From Oscillospiraceae bacterium (lineage in GTDB: Bacteria > Bacillota > Clostridia > Oscillospirales > Ruminococcaceae), in contig JAFLUJ010000167.1 of assembly GCA_022511485.1 (NCBI GenBank), positions 1-17,096 on the forward strand: a stretch of 17,096 bases of DNA, given 5' to 3'. The notes beneath the pieces were generated by a model that did no database searches, was not told the DNA's origin, and saw only the letters and a program-made list of their open reading frames with translations. The translations under genes and the position numbers were made by a program. Position 1 is the first letter of the stretch; each line of letters begins with the position of its first letter. This document shows, one piece after another, positions 1 through 6,211 of this stretch.

Positions 1-361
1 CACCACTTGTAACACTTTCCGTTAATTTAGTAATATGTTCTGCAACCTCATGTGCAATAGTCTGCATAGGTTCTTGAAAGCTTTCATATGCTGTCGTTCC
101 AAGATCTTCTAATGCGAGTTGAATATGTTCTAAACTGTTTTTAAGATCGCTGTCCATAGTGGCGGCTACGCCAAAAATAGACCCAACAGCAAGTGCAGCT
201 ACTTCTGCGGTGTTTGTAATTTTGTCCAAAACATCTAAAACATTATTAAGGTTATCAATTGCACCAAATATTGATAGGTCATTTAAACTTTTGATTGAAT
301 TGTTTGAATTATTTCCATTTAAATTAACATTTTTTGCAATTGATTTAAAATTAATAGCCAT
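1..361 (-). CDS. Tape-measure-like phage protein, N-terminal part (runs off left edge)
   Basis: An open frame starts at ATG 361 and continues without a stop to the window edge (about 120 residues). A good ribosome site, GAGAGGTG, lies at 368-375. The N-terminus is Asn/Ser rich (NLNGNNSNNS), then comes a hydrophobic helix (VAALAVGSIFGVAA) and a helical stretch with LEDLGTTAYESFQEPMQ. That stretch resembles the amphipathic 'LG..IYE...EP' segments of phage tail tape measure proteins. In this phage type the tape measure gene follows Gp15, so the location fits. Two points are odd. In the tape measures I recall, this type of segment lies well inside the protein, not within 100 residues of the start. 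The DNA is also more A/T rich than the head genes. It may be a shortened tape measure or another tail-associated protein. I am sure it is coding and moderately sure of the family. Confidence 0.5.
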   Translation of the reverse strand, partial: MAINFKSIAKNVNLNGNNSNNSIKSLNDLSIFGAIDNLNNVLDVLDKITNTAEVAALAVGSIFGVAATMDSDLKNSLEHIQLALEDLGTTAYESFQEPMQTIAHEVAEHITKLTESVTSG

Positions 362-398
362 TTTTATCACCTCTCAAAAATATTATTCTCTAAAACAC

Positions 399-427
399 TT
401 GAAATTTAATCCCAAATATGATATAAT
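399..427 (+). promoter_or_regulatory. Sigma-A promoter of first PH-SHOCT gene
   Basis: The -35 TTGAAA (399-404) and -10 TATAAT (422-427) are 17 bp apart, with an extended -10 TG at 419-420. The ATG at 460 lies 32 nt after the -10. The same arrangement recurs in front of the second copy. It points away from the phage late genes. Confidence 0.8.
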
Positions 428-459
428 AAATAAATATTTACACAATGGGGGTACACACT

Positions 460-1029
460 ATGCGCGACGATGTAGAACAAGCTATAAAGAAATTTGAAAT
501 AAAAACATTTGGCAATAGAAAAAATATTGAATTTGCCGAAGGAATGTTAAATGATGATGAAACAGTTTTGTTCGTTTCTGGAACTAATTTAACAATATCA
601 TATAACGCTTCAGGAGGGGCTGGATTTTTCCCCGGCGTTCTATTCTTGACTGATAAAAGGGTTTTTTTTAACTATCGTGCATTAGGCAATTTTTCTTCGG
701 ATTCAATATCCCTTGATGAGATTCGCTCTGTCAATTATTACGGCAACGGACTCGCAGGAAGCCATATCCAACTTCACGGACTCATAAAGTCATATGATTT
801 CTTAGTTACATATAAACGAAATATAACTCAATTGATCGCCCAAGAATTTGAAACCGCCATAGATAATTACAGGTCTCAGCAAGCTGCATTAAACAGCAAC
901 CCACAGCCAAACGCCCCACAACCGGACATAGCCGATCAGATCGAAAAGCTTGCCCAGCTGCGTGACAAAGGCATTATTACCGAAGAAGAATTTCAAGCCA
1001 AAAAGACCGACCTGCTGTCAAGAATGTAG
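460..1029 (+). CDS. PH-like (bPH) and SHOCT domain protein, copy 1
   Basis: This 189-residue protein has no signal peptide or clear membrane segment. Residues from about 25 to 135 look like a bacterial PH domain of the YokE/bPH_3 type, with the hallmark strand GVLFLTDKRVFFNY and preceding DDETVLFVSG. A Pro/Asn/Gln linker (NSNPQPNAPQPD) follows. The last ~32 residues are a SHOCT domain (IADQIEKLAQLRDKGIITEEEFQAKK...LL), a short helical module thought to mediate oligomerisation or binding. An ATG at 445 is possible, but it overlaps the ribosome site GGGGG (447-451), so ATG 460 is preferred. The gene sits alone between its own promoter and terminator, reversed relative to the phage late operon, which fits a moron expressed from the prophage. 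B. subtilis phage SPbeta yokE is a family precedent. The biochemical role is unknown. Confidence 0.8.
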   Translation: MRDDVEQAIKKFEIKTFGNRKNIEFAEGMLNDDETVLFVSGTNLTISYNASGGAGFFPGVLFLTDKRVFFNYRALGNFSSDSISLDEIRSVNYYGNGLAGSHIQLHGLIKSYDFLVTYKRNITQLIAQEFETAIDNYRSQQAALNSNPQPNAPQPDIADQIEKLAQLRDKGIITEEEFQAKKTDLLSRM

Positions 1030-1051
1030 TTTTACACTTACCCCGCTGCTT
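911..1051 (+). repeat. Direct repeat, copy 1 (SHOCT coding end plus terminator arm)
   Basis: This 141-bp stretch matches 1595-1735 with eight differences counted by eye (about 94% identity). It covers the end of the linker, the SHOCT domain, the stop codon and the start of the terminator hairpin. The central parts of the two genes are far less alike. Confidence 0.85.
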
Positions 1052-1068
1052 GCACAAGCGGCGTTTTT
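1044..1068 (+). terminator. Rho-independent terminator of first PH-SHOCT gene
   Basis: Stem CGCTGCTT (1044-1051) pairs with AAGCGGCG (1056-1063), with one G-U pair and a GCAC loop, followed by TTTTT. It works only on the plus strand. Read on the minus strand, no T-run follows the hairpin, so phage late transcription should not stop here. Confidence 0.8.
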
Positions 1069-1109
1069 ATTAAGCCATTTTGATCACATCCTTTGATTGT
1101 ATAAAACCC

Positions 1110-1138
1110 TTGCAAAAACTTCCTACATATGATATAAT
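1110..1138 (+). promoter_or_regulatory. Sigma-A promoter of second PH-SHOCT gene
   Basis: The -35 TTGCAA (1110-1115) and -10 TATAAT (1133-1138) have a 17-bp spacer and an extended -10 TG at 1130-1131. It is clearly homologous to the promoter at 399-427, including the downstream ACACAATGGGGGTACA segment. Confidence 0.8.
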
Positions 1139-1170
1139 AGATTAACATCTACACAATGGGGGTACATACT

Positions 1171-1713
1171 ATGCGAAGCGATGTAGAACGAGCCATAGAA
1201 AAGTTTAGAATAAATGCTTCTGGAAGCCAAAAACATATTGAAATTGCCGAAACGATGTTGCATGATGATGAAACTGTTCTGTTTGTTACGCCAACTAAGT
1301 TAAAAAGACCAGGAAGAAGGAATGGTGTCCCACAAGTTTTGTTCCTGACTGATAAAAGAATTTTTTCCAATTCCCGTGGTTTCTTAAACAGGTATACTAC
1401 AGAATCAACGTCTCTTGGTGAGGTTGTTTCTGTAAATTTCACAACTGATAAGACATATGCTTATATTGAAATTAACAGCCCAACAAAAAAACAATCCATT
1501 GCACTCACAGGTGAATTATATATGTTGAAACAAGTTTATCAAGAATTCGAAACTGCCGTCAACAACTACAAAGCCCAGCAAGCCGCACAAAATAACGCCC
1601 CACAACCGGACATAGCCGATCAGATCGAAAAGCTTGCCCATCTGCGTGACAAAGGCATTATCACCGAAGAAGAATTTCAGACCAAAAAGGCCGACCTACT
1701 GTCAAGAATGTAG
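1171..1713 (+). CDS. PH-like (bPH) and SHOCT domain protein, copy 2
   Basis: This 180-residue paralogue of the gene at 460 has the same plan. It starts MRSDVERAIEKF, continues with a PH-like domain (DDETVLFVTPT, VLFLTDKRIFSN), a Gln/Ala/Asn linker, and a SHOCT domain (residues about 148-180) almost identical to copy 1. The PH core differs strongly between copies, including a shorter loop with KRPGRRNG. ATG 1171 is chosen over ATG 1156 because the latter overlaps the ribosome site GGGGG (1158-1162). It has its own promoter and terminator and ends about 40 bp from the convergent Gp15 gene. The duplication may allow two related specificities or hetero-oligomers through the shared SHOCT end. That is inference; the family has no settled function. 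Confidence 0.8.
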   Translation: MRSDVERAIEKFRINASGSQKHIEIAETMLHDDETVLFVTPTKLKRPGRRNGVPQVLFLTDKRIFSNSRGFLNRYTTESTSLGEVVSVNFTTDKTYAYIEINSPTKKQSIALTGELYMLKQVYQEFETAVNNYKAQQAAQNNAPQPDIADQIEKLAHLRDKGIITEEEFQTKKADLLSRM

Positions 1714-1735
1714 TTTTACACTTGCCCCGCCGCTT
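1595..1735 (+). repeat. Direct repeat, copy 2
   Basis: This is the partner of 911-1051, with about 94% identity by hand count. It covers the linker end, the SHOCT coding region, the stop codon and the first terminator arm. Confidence 0.85.
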
Positions 1736-1756
1736 AATAAGCGGCATTTTTATTTT
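1729..1756 (+). terminator. Rho-independent terminator of second PH-SHOCT gene
   Basis: GCCGCTT (1729-1735) and AAGCGGC (1739-1745) form a perfect 7-bp stem, followed by ATTTTTATTTT. The T-run touches the stop codon of the convergent Gp15 gene at 1755-1757. No T-run exists on the minus side, so it is one-way. Confidence 0.8.
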
Positions 1757-2339
1757 AGTACCCCATTTCCTCTTTCATTTTTTTCAGCTCATCCAGCTTC
1801 TGCTGCTCGGAAAGCGAACGTGGAAGCGCATACCTCTTCTTCACTGTGTTAAGAAACTTTTTACGGTAATCCGGAGTTTTGGACGTGATCTTCTCGGAAC
1901 GATACCCTACAATATCTGTAAACATACAATCATGCAGAGATTTAAACAGCGCAATAAATTTCCACCAGTGGAGATAGGGGACGTCAAAAATGTCAATTCC
2001 GTAGATCTCTAAAAAAGCAGCATAAATATATTCGAGGTCATGCTCAAAAGAATAAAACCTGGAACGACTTTTTTCTGTCTGATTTTTCCCTCCGGATTCC
2101 TCCCGGACATTTCCGCAGTGATAGAACCACATGATAAAATCCCAAAGCTGAATGTCCTCCGGTATCTCCGGGAAAACAATTTCTTTCAGTTGGTATATTT
2201 TATCCTGCATACATATGTCCTCGTCATTCAGAAGCAGCTCGAATTTCATCCACTCCCGGAAATCTGTCCGCATTTCATAGACCCTGCCGTCATACTCGTA
2301 AGCAGACGGCAGAGTGCCCTTTAAAACGCTTATGTCCAT
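1755..2339 (-). CDS. Bacteriophage Gp15 family tail protein
   Basis: This 194-residue protein matches the phage Gp15 family found between the tail chaperone and the tape measure in A118-type siphophages. Recognisable parts are the N-terminus with a TDFREWMKFE stretch, the LWDFIMWFYHCG segment, then FSFEHD-like 'FYSFEHDLEYIYAAFLEIYGIDI' spacing with LHWWKFIALFKSL, and a charged C-terminal helix with KKRYALPRSLSEQQKLDELKK. It probably acts with the preceding gene product in tail assembly. The start ATG at 2339 lies inside the end of the upstream gene (10-bp overlap), which indicates translational coupling. Downstream, where the tape measure would normally follow directly, there are instead two genes on the opposite strand. 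Confidence 0.85.
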   Translation of the reverse strand: MDISVLKGTLPSAYEYDGRVYEMRTDFREWMKFELLLNDEDICMQDKIYQLKEIVFPEIPEDIQLWDFIMWFYHCGNVREESGGKNQTEKSRSRFYSFEHDLEYIYAAFLEIYGIDIFDVPYLHWWKFIALFKSLHDCMFTDIVGYRSEKITSKTPDYRKKFLNTVKKRYALPRSLSEQQKLDELKKMKEEMGY

Positions 2340-2722
2340 GATTGTACAACCTTTGAAGCCGAATATCGGGCTATCAGATCATTCTGACTGCTTGCAAGCT
2401 CAAAATTAAGAGCCAGCATGAAACCGAGGATCTCATCCATGTCGATCTCGTTAATTTTTTCAGCGGGGAAAATTCTTTCCACCTCTTTTTCGCCGATAAA
2501 AAGCGCAATAGATGTTTTGATTTTCTCAACAACGTCATGTGCATTGGATGACTTTGCGATAGCCTCATTTGCAGCTGCCAGCTTGTCGGAAAATTCTGCG
2601 GTCTTTACGGGAAGCTGATACTCCTTGCCGTAAGCCTTAAGAGTTCTTGGCTTTTTGCTGTAGGAATACTCTCCCGATCTTACAACGCCCTCATTAGCAG
2701 TGTTTTTAATGTTTGATCTCAT
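2330..2722 (-). CDS. Gp14-like tail assembly chaperone (probable)
   Basis: This 130-residue soluble protein lies between the major tail protein and Gp15, where siphophages place the tail assembly chaperone. A basic N-terminus (RSGEYSYSKKPRTLKAYGKEYQLPVKTAEF) is followed by a helical body (DKLAAANEAIAKSS, VEKIKTSIALFIGEKEVERIFP, DEILGFMLALNFEL). The short strand-then-helix layout resembles the gp14/DUF6673-type proteins of such phages. The ribosome site is GAAAGGAAAG ahead of ATG 2722. It overlaps the next gene by 10 bp. I saw no slippery heptamer inside the coding part of the overlap, so a programmed frameshift product is not supported. The family call rests mostly on position. Confidence 0.65.
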   Translation of the reverse strand: MRSNIKNTANEGVVRSGEYSYSKKPRTLKAYGKEYQLPVKTAEFSDKLAAANEAIAKSSNAHDVVEKIKTSIALFIGEKEVERIFPAEKINEIDMDEILGFMLALNFELASSQNDLIARYSASKVVQSWT

Positions 2723-2772
2723 AAATTATCTTTCCTTTCAAATTATATTTTTCAGATTTTTTTGAAGGATAC

Positions 2773-2798
2773 CCTACCCGCATTTTTCAGCGGGCAGG
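2773..2798 (-). other. Intercistronic RNA hairpin after major tail gene
   Basis: On the minus strand CCTGCCCGC and GCGGGTAGG pair over 9 bp (one G-U) around an 8-nt loop, in the 131-nt gap between the major tail gene and the chaperone gene. No T-run follows. It may protect the tail-tube transcript or reduce downstream expression. Confidence 0.6.
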
Positions 2799-2853
2799 TC
2801 TCCCTTTATATTAATCACTATATCCCCGTAGGAAATACAGCGCCTTGCGAATG

Positions 2854-3399
2854 TTAATCCGCTGACGGATCAGTGTCACTCCATTCGCCTGTGGACGGAT
2901 CAAACCAGCCGATAGCCTCATCGCCCTGACCGTTAAGATTTCCCTTGATGATCATATCGTCGTCATCATCGCAGGAGGATACCTCAACAGCGTAATTACC
3001 CTTTCTTGCAGGATAATAACCATTTGTATCCTTATCAAACTGATCTACAGTTATCATTGTAACAACTGCATCAATGCCGGTCTTACGCTTTGTGTAGATG
3101 TCGTAGATCTTTCTGACCTCCGGTTTGTTGAACATCAGAAGCACCTCAAAGGAAAAGGACGGCGCATAGCTTGTGATATTTTTACGCGCGGACTTTTCAT
3201 TAATGAACTTACGCTCCTTGGTCTGCGCCGAAGGACTTTCTGTGTTGGAAGTCCAGCCTGCACCCATAAGAGCCCAGATCTCACCGCTTCCGGAAACGCC
3301 ATCCACTCCGGAAACCTCCATATAGTGCGCAATATCGGTGCGCTGCGCAGTGGCTTCAATTACCTTTTCAATTTCTTCTGTTGGTTTGTAAATACTCAT
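2854..3399 (-). CDS. Phage major tail (tube) protein
   Basis: This 181-residue protein lies directly upstream of the chaperone/Gp15 pair, the standard place for the tail tube subunit. The sequence is rich in beta-strand and Gly/Ser/Thr segments (VSGVDGVSGSGEIWALMGAGWTSN). It has the KERKFINEKSARKNITSYAPSFSFEVLLMF section typical of major tail proteins in this phage group, and an acidic C-terminus (DDDDDMIIKGNLNGQG, then WSDTDPSAD). The ribosome site GAAAGGAAG precedes ATG 3399. It is followed by the longest gap in the operon, which contains a hairpin, as expected for a highly expressed structural gene. The family identity is inferred from position and style more than from a single motif. Confidence 0.75.
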   Translation of the reverse strand: MSIYKPTEEIEKVIEATAQRTDIAHYMEVSGVDGVSGSGEIWALMGAGWTSNTESPSAQTKERKFINEKSARKNITSYAPSFSFEVLLMFNKPEVRKIYDIYTKRKTGIDAVVTMITVDQFDKDTNGYYPARKGNYAVEVSSCDDDDDMIIKGNLNGQGDEAIGWFDPSTGEWSDTDPSAD

Positions 3400-3421
3400 A
3401 AATAGATCTTCCTTTCAAATT

Positions 3422-3847
3422 TTATTTTTTAATGTAATTCAGCTTGAACCGTATTTTATACAGACCGGTTTTGCCTGTTTTGTCGCGTTCAGAAAGAACG
3501 CCCTTTTCCGCCGAAATTTTTGTGGGAGTGCAGCCTTCCGGCATAGCGGGAAAATTTCCTGCTGAGTTCTGACAAGCGCACCACTGTTCCATCTGCTCCA
3601 TCCACTCGTGATTTTCCGGGTATATTTTATTCTCCGCATTAAGACGTATCTGCAGCGTGAAATTATACTCCCGTTTTCCTCCGCCGGAAATAAATTTTTT
3701 TATTTCTGCATCACTATTGAAAATGATTCCGCAGCAGTCTGCCGTATCGGACGTCCAGTCAATGAACCTGCTGTCAGTGGGGATATGTTCAAGCAACGGA
3801 CACCTTCCGAAATAATCACACAGACCGTCAATAATACTTTGCGGCAT
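3422..3847 (-). CDS. Phage minor capsid or tail completion protein
   Basis: This 141-residue protein lies between the connector genes and the major tail protein. It begins MPQSIIDGLCDYFGRCPLLE and contains DSRFIDWTSDTADCCGIIFNSD and, near the end, GLYKIRFKLNYIK. This pattern resembles the minor capsid/tail terminator proteins of A118-like phages (Minor_capsid_3 type). The frame could begin at GTG 3859, but that codon is part of the ribosome site GGGGAGGTG. ATG 3847, 9 nt downstream of that site, is therefore preferred. It probably helps close the head-tail joint or the tail end. The family call is moderate. Confidence 0.65.
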   Translation of the reverse strand: MPQSIIDGLCDYFGRCPLLEHIPTDSRFIDWTSDTADCCGIIFNSDAEIKKFISGGGKREYNFTLQIRLNAENKIYPENHEWMEQMEQWCACQNSAGNFPAMPEGCTPTKISAEKGVLSERDKTGKTGLYKIRFKLNYIKK

Positions 3848-3867
3848 GATAATTTTCACCTCCCCGC

Positions 3868-4176
3868 TTAACGTGCGCCTATCCTTACGTGCCGCATATT
3901 TTCCCGACCGTAATCATGACGGGCGACGGACATTACAACAAGCATACCGGAGGTACCGCTGATCTCAGGAAATTCTCCCCGTGCGATATAGTCTCCCTTT
4001 TTAACGTCCGCGTTAATATCAGGGATATAAATATCCGCCTTGTCAGCATTGTCCTCGCCATATTTTTTGACTTCGTATCCGTCCGCCTCCTGCCACATAC
4101 AGGGATATGTATTCACAATATCGTGACCGCCGTTTTTGTTCATTCGGATAATGGAGCAGACAGTATTAGTGATCAT
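3868..4176 (-). CDS. Phage head-tail connector or minor capsid protein
   Basis: This 102-residue protein begins MITNTVCSIIRMNKNG. The frame extends further upstream, but a perfect AAAGGAGGAA site (4181-4190) sits just before ATG 4176, which decides the start. The body has TYPCMWQEADGYEVKKYG, an acidic DIYIPDINADVKKGDYIARGEF and a final MLVVMSVARHDYGRENMRHVRIGAR. A short beta-rich protein of this size between the gp6-like connector and the tail-completion gene is probably a head-closure or minor capsid protein (DUF6751-like, from memory). A strong GC hairpin lies 7 nt upstream of its ribosome site. Confidence 0.65.
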   Translation of the reverse strand: MITNTVCSIIRMNKNGGHDIVNTYPCMWQEADGYEVKKYGEDNADKADIYIPDINADVKKGDYIARGEFPEISGTSGMLVVMSVARHDYGRENMRHVRIGAR

Positions 4177-4196
4177 AAATTTCCTCCTTTTTTGCC

Positions 4197-4214
4197 GCCC
4201 CCTTGATAGGGGGC
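4197..4214 (-). other. GC-rich RNA hairpin upstream of connector gene
   Basis: GCCCCC and GGGGGC pair perfectly around a 6-nt loop just ahead of the ribosome site of the gene starting at 4176. No T-run follows on either strand, so it is not a classical terminator. Confidence 0.55.
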
Positions 4215-4257
4215 TGGATCTCACAAAATAATTTGTATTTTTAACGGTGGGTGTAGA

Positions 4258-4287
4258 ATATGCCCGCGGGGGCTTCCCCGCTCATAT
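4258..4287 (-). other. GC-rich RNA hairpin overlapping a stop codon
   Basis: GCGGGG (4266-4271) and CCCCGC (4276-4281) form a 6-bp core around a 4-nt loop. Flanking ATATG (4258-4262) and CATAT (4283-4287) extend the stem past a small internal loop. It covers the TGA stop of the gp6-like gene. It may be an RNA processing or stability element; no T-run follows. Confidence 0.55.
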
Positions 4288-4632
4288 CCACTTCACCGCC
4301 TTGACTAAATCAGCCAGATACAACTGCATCGTGTCGTCCAGCTTTTTCTCCGGACTTATTTTCACTCCGGAGGCATATCCAACGGAGTAATTCCCGACCG
4401 TCTCCCGGGTCTTGATCCCGCCGGTGTTGATATTTTCAATTATCTCCGCTAAAGCGCAGCAGGCTTTTCTGACCCGCTCTTCCATGTCCTCGGATATATC
4501 GGCAGTTTTCAGAATGTAATTTGTCCTTCCGTCAATGTAATCGGAAGCCCGCTCCGAAAGCCGCTGGAAATCGGATTCGGAGAGAGTTCCCTTGTAAATT
4601 TCGGAGTAATAAGCGTAATCAGCATATGCCAT
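4282..4632 (-). CDS. Phage gp6-like head-tail connector
   Basis: This 116-residue helical protein has the layout of the Phage_connect/gp6-like adaptor family, which forms a ring beneath the portal. It has an N-terminal YADYAYYSEIYKGTLSESDFQRLSERASDYID helix pair, then a central helix VRKACCALAEIIENIN, then a late segment ETVGNYSVGYAS. The 'ETVGNYSVSY-like' element is a common hallmark of this family. ATG 4632 is chosen because GGAGGT (4641-4646) lies 8 nt upstream; the frame itself continues further. It sits directly after the major capsid gene, the usual place. Confidence in the family is good. Confidence 0.8.
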   Translation of the reverse strand: MAYADYAYYSEIYKGTLSESDFQRLSERASDYIDGRTNYILKTADISEDMEERVRKACCALAEIIENINTGGIKTRETVGNYSVGYASGVKISPEKKLDDTMQLYLADLVKAVKWI

Positions 4633-4655
4633 GGTTATTACCTCCAATGTCACGA

Positions 4656-5546
4656 TCACTCATCATCGCTGCAAACCAGCATCTGAATACCCTCGTGTCT
4701 CTTGTCAAGGATAAATACATCCTCGAAGGACTCCTCGTAATAAACATACTTACCCTGAGACATTGCCGAAGGTTCTGAGAGCTGCGCAAATGAGTAGGAC
4801 GCAACAGGAAGCACACAGGACGGATGTACAAGCAGCATTCTCACCTGATCTGCATCTTCATCCGGCTTCCAGCCGTTGGTGAAGTCATAGGAGGTCTTCA
4901 TCAGCTTTGTAGGAACTGAGATCACCTCTACCTCGTCAATTCTTGAAACTGACCTTACAATGGAGGAATCCCCGTTTACCCGGAATGTTTCCCTGGCATT
5001 GTCAAGCATGGTCTTTGTGTATGTATCCACATAGAGGATCCTGCCGGAGGGAGGCACAAGAGCCTCGTCCATAGCGTCCATCATTTTGTCGAACTCGCCC
5101 AGTATAGTTTCCTTGTTGAGGACAGCGGGGCTCTGCACATCAATTTCGCTGATCTCATTTTTCAGAGTGTACAGTCTTGAAATAAGGTAAGCGTCCATCT
5201 CAGGAAACTTCTGAGTTTCGTTCATGGTCTTTGTGATGTTTACGATACTTGCCGCAGTGTTGGTCTGGTCGATGTCCTGAGGGTGAACAAGCGTCTGCCA
5301 CATCCTGTGATTTGTAAGGGTCTTGTCCTCCCAGTCGTTGTCCCAGTTCTGAGAGAAATCTCCTATGCTGCTGCGGTCGCCGTCCACACGTCCTCCCGTT
5401 GAAATGTTGGGGATCTTGATGGTCTTTGCGTCCACCGTCTTGTATTTTCTGCTGTTTTCAGTGTCCCAGAGCTTTCCGAAATACAGTACATAACCGTAAG
5501 CGTTTGCAAGCTCCTTTGAATAACCTTCTGCGTAATTGATTGACAT
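4656..5546 (-). CDS. Phage major capsid protein
   Basis: This 296-residue protein follows the scaffold gene and precedes the connector. It begins MSINYAEGYSKELANAYG. It carries long beta/helix segments expected of an HK97-fold coat protein, including TLTNHRMWQTLVHPQDIDQTNTAASIVNI, a spine-helix-like EMDAYLISRLYTLKNE, and a final VRMLLVHPSCVLPVASYSFAQL with an acidic end. The 'LVHP' and 'DVFILDKRHEGIQML' sections are typical of this group of Firmicutes phage capsids. The ribosome site GAAAGGATG precedes ATG 5546. A perfect small hairpin lies in the gap just upstream. The assignment is from order, size and general resemblance. Confidence 0.85.
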   Translation of the reverse strand: MSINYAEGYSKELANAYGYVLYFGKLWDTENSRKYKTVDAKTIKIPNISTGGRVDGDRSSIGDFSQNWDNDWEDKTLTNHRMWQTLVHPQDIDQTNTAASIVNITKTMNETQKFPEMDAYLISRLYTLKNEISEIDVQSPAVLNKETILGEFDKMMDAMDEALVPPSGRILYVDTYTKTMLDNARETFRVNGDSSIVRSVSRIDEVEVISVPTKLMKTSYDFTNGWKPDEDADQVRMLLVHPSCVLPVASYSFAQLSEPSAMSQGKYVYYEESFEDVFILDKRHEGIQMLVCSDDE

Positions 5547-5591
5547 AATAAATCATCCTTTCATTTTAATAAGTATTTTTAAATTTTAGTT

Positions 5592-5610
5592 ACTGTCTTT
5601 CAGAGACAGT
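5592..5610 (-). other. RNA hairpin upstream of major capsid gene
   Basis: ACTGTCT and AGACAGT pair perfectly (7 bp, 5-nt loop) in the 86-nt gap between scaffold and capsid genes. On the minus strand an A-rich stretch follows rather than a T-run. A 5' stabilising or processing hairpin for the capsid message is plausible. Confidence 0.5.
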
Positions 5611-5632
5611 ATGATCCGGGCAAAGAACCCTG

Positions 5633-6142
5633 TTATTTTTTCTCACACCATATCCCGGTGAATTTGAAGCCGAAGCAGTCTCCGGAGGTAGGTGCGCCGT
5701 GCTTGAGACCGATGTCCATTATTCTGGACGGCTCTTCTCCGAACAGGAAAGCCTTTTCAGTTCTGAGCTTTTCAAGCTGCTCATCAAGACCCATAAGCCT
5801 GCCGTTTTCCAGCTTCAGAGCGGAACGGTCAATAAGACTGCTTACAATATCCCTGTCGATCGCGCCGCAGTCAACGAGAGCCAGAGCAATGGCATTTTCA
5901 AGCTTCATTGCGGAGGTATCCTCGTTATATTTTTTGTTGGCAGCCGCAAGCTCATTTCTCAGGAATTCCGTATCAGCATTTCCCTCGGTAAGCTCTCTTA
6001 TTTTTTCAGCAGCCATTTCAAGTTCAGCCTCCTTGTCGGAGAGCTTTTTCTTTTCAGCGGAAATTGCTTCCTCATGCATGGCAAGAATTTTCTTTGCCGC
6101 TTCTTCGGAAATCCCCAGCTTTTTCAGATCTTCAATGTTCAT
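5633..6142 (-). CDS. Phage GP20-type scaffold protein
   Basis: This 169-residue protein is dominated by a long coiled coil (residues about 20-75: HEEAISAEKKKLSDKEAELEM..., then IRELTEG...RNELAAANKKYNE). After it comes the conserved MKLENAIALALVDCGAIDRDIVSSLID segment typical of phage minor structural protein GP20, now seen as scaffold. The last part (SRIMDIGLKHGAPTSGDCFGFKFTG) is probably the capsid-binding end. It lies between portal and major capsid genes as expected. ATG 6142 has ribosome site GAAAGGAAG. It would direct procapsid assembly and be removed later. Confidence 0.85.
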   Translation of the reverse strand: MNIEDLKKLGISEEAAKKILAMHEEAISAEKKKLSDKEAELEMAAEKIRELTEGNADTEFLRNELAAANKKYNEDTSAMKLENAIALALVDCGAIDRDIVSSLIDRSALKLENGRLMGLDEQLEKLRTEKAFLFGEEPSRIMDIGLKHGAPTSGDCFGFKFTGIWCEKK

Positions 6143-6211
6143 TTTTACATCTTCCTTTCATATTTTTTTAGTATAATTTTGAGGTGATTTTGTCTTTGCG
6201 TTATGATTTCT

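Noticed and set aside
445..459. Upstream ATG starts (445 and 1156) for the PH-SHOCT genes, giving MGVHT extensions
   Set aside because: These ATGs overlap the GGGGG ribosome site; the ATGs 15 nt downstream are properly spaced in both copies.
2320..2345. Possible -1 frameshift joining the tail chaperone and Gp15, as in lambda G/GT
   Set aside because: The slippery-looking T-A run lies after the chaperone stop codon. The 10-bp stop/start overlap explains coupling without a frameshift.
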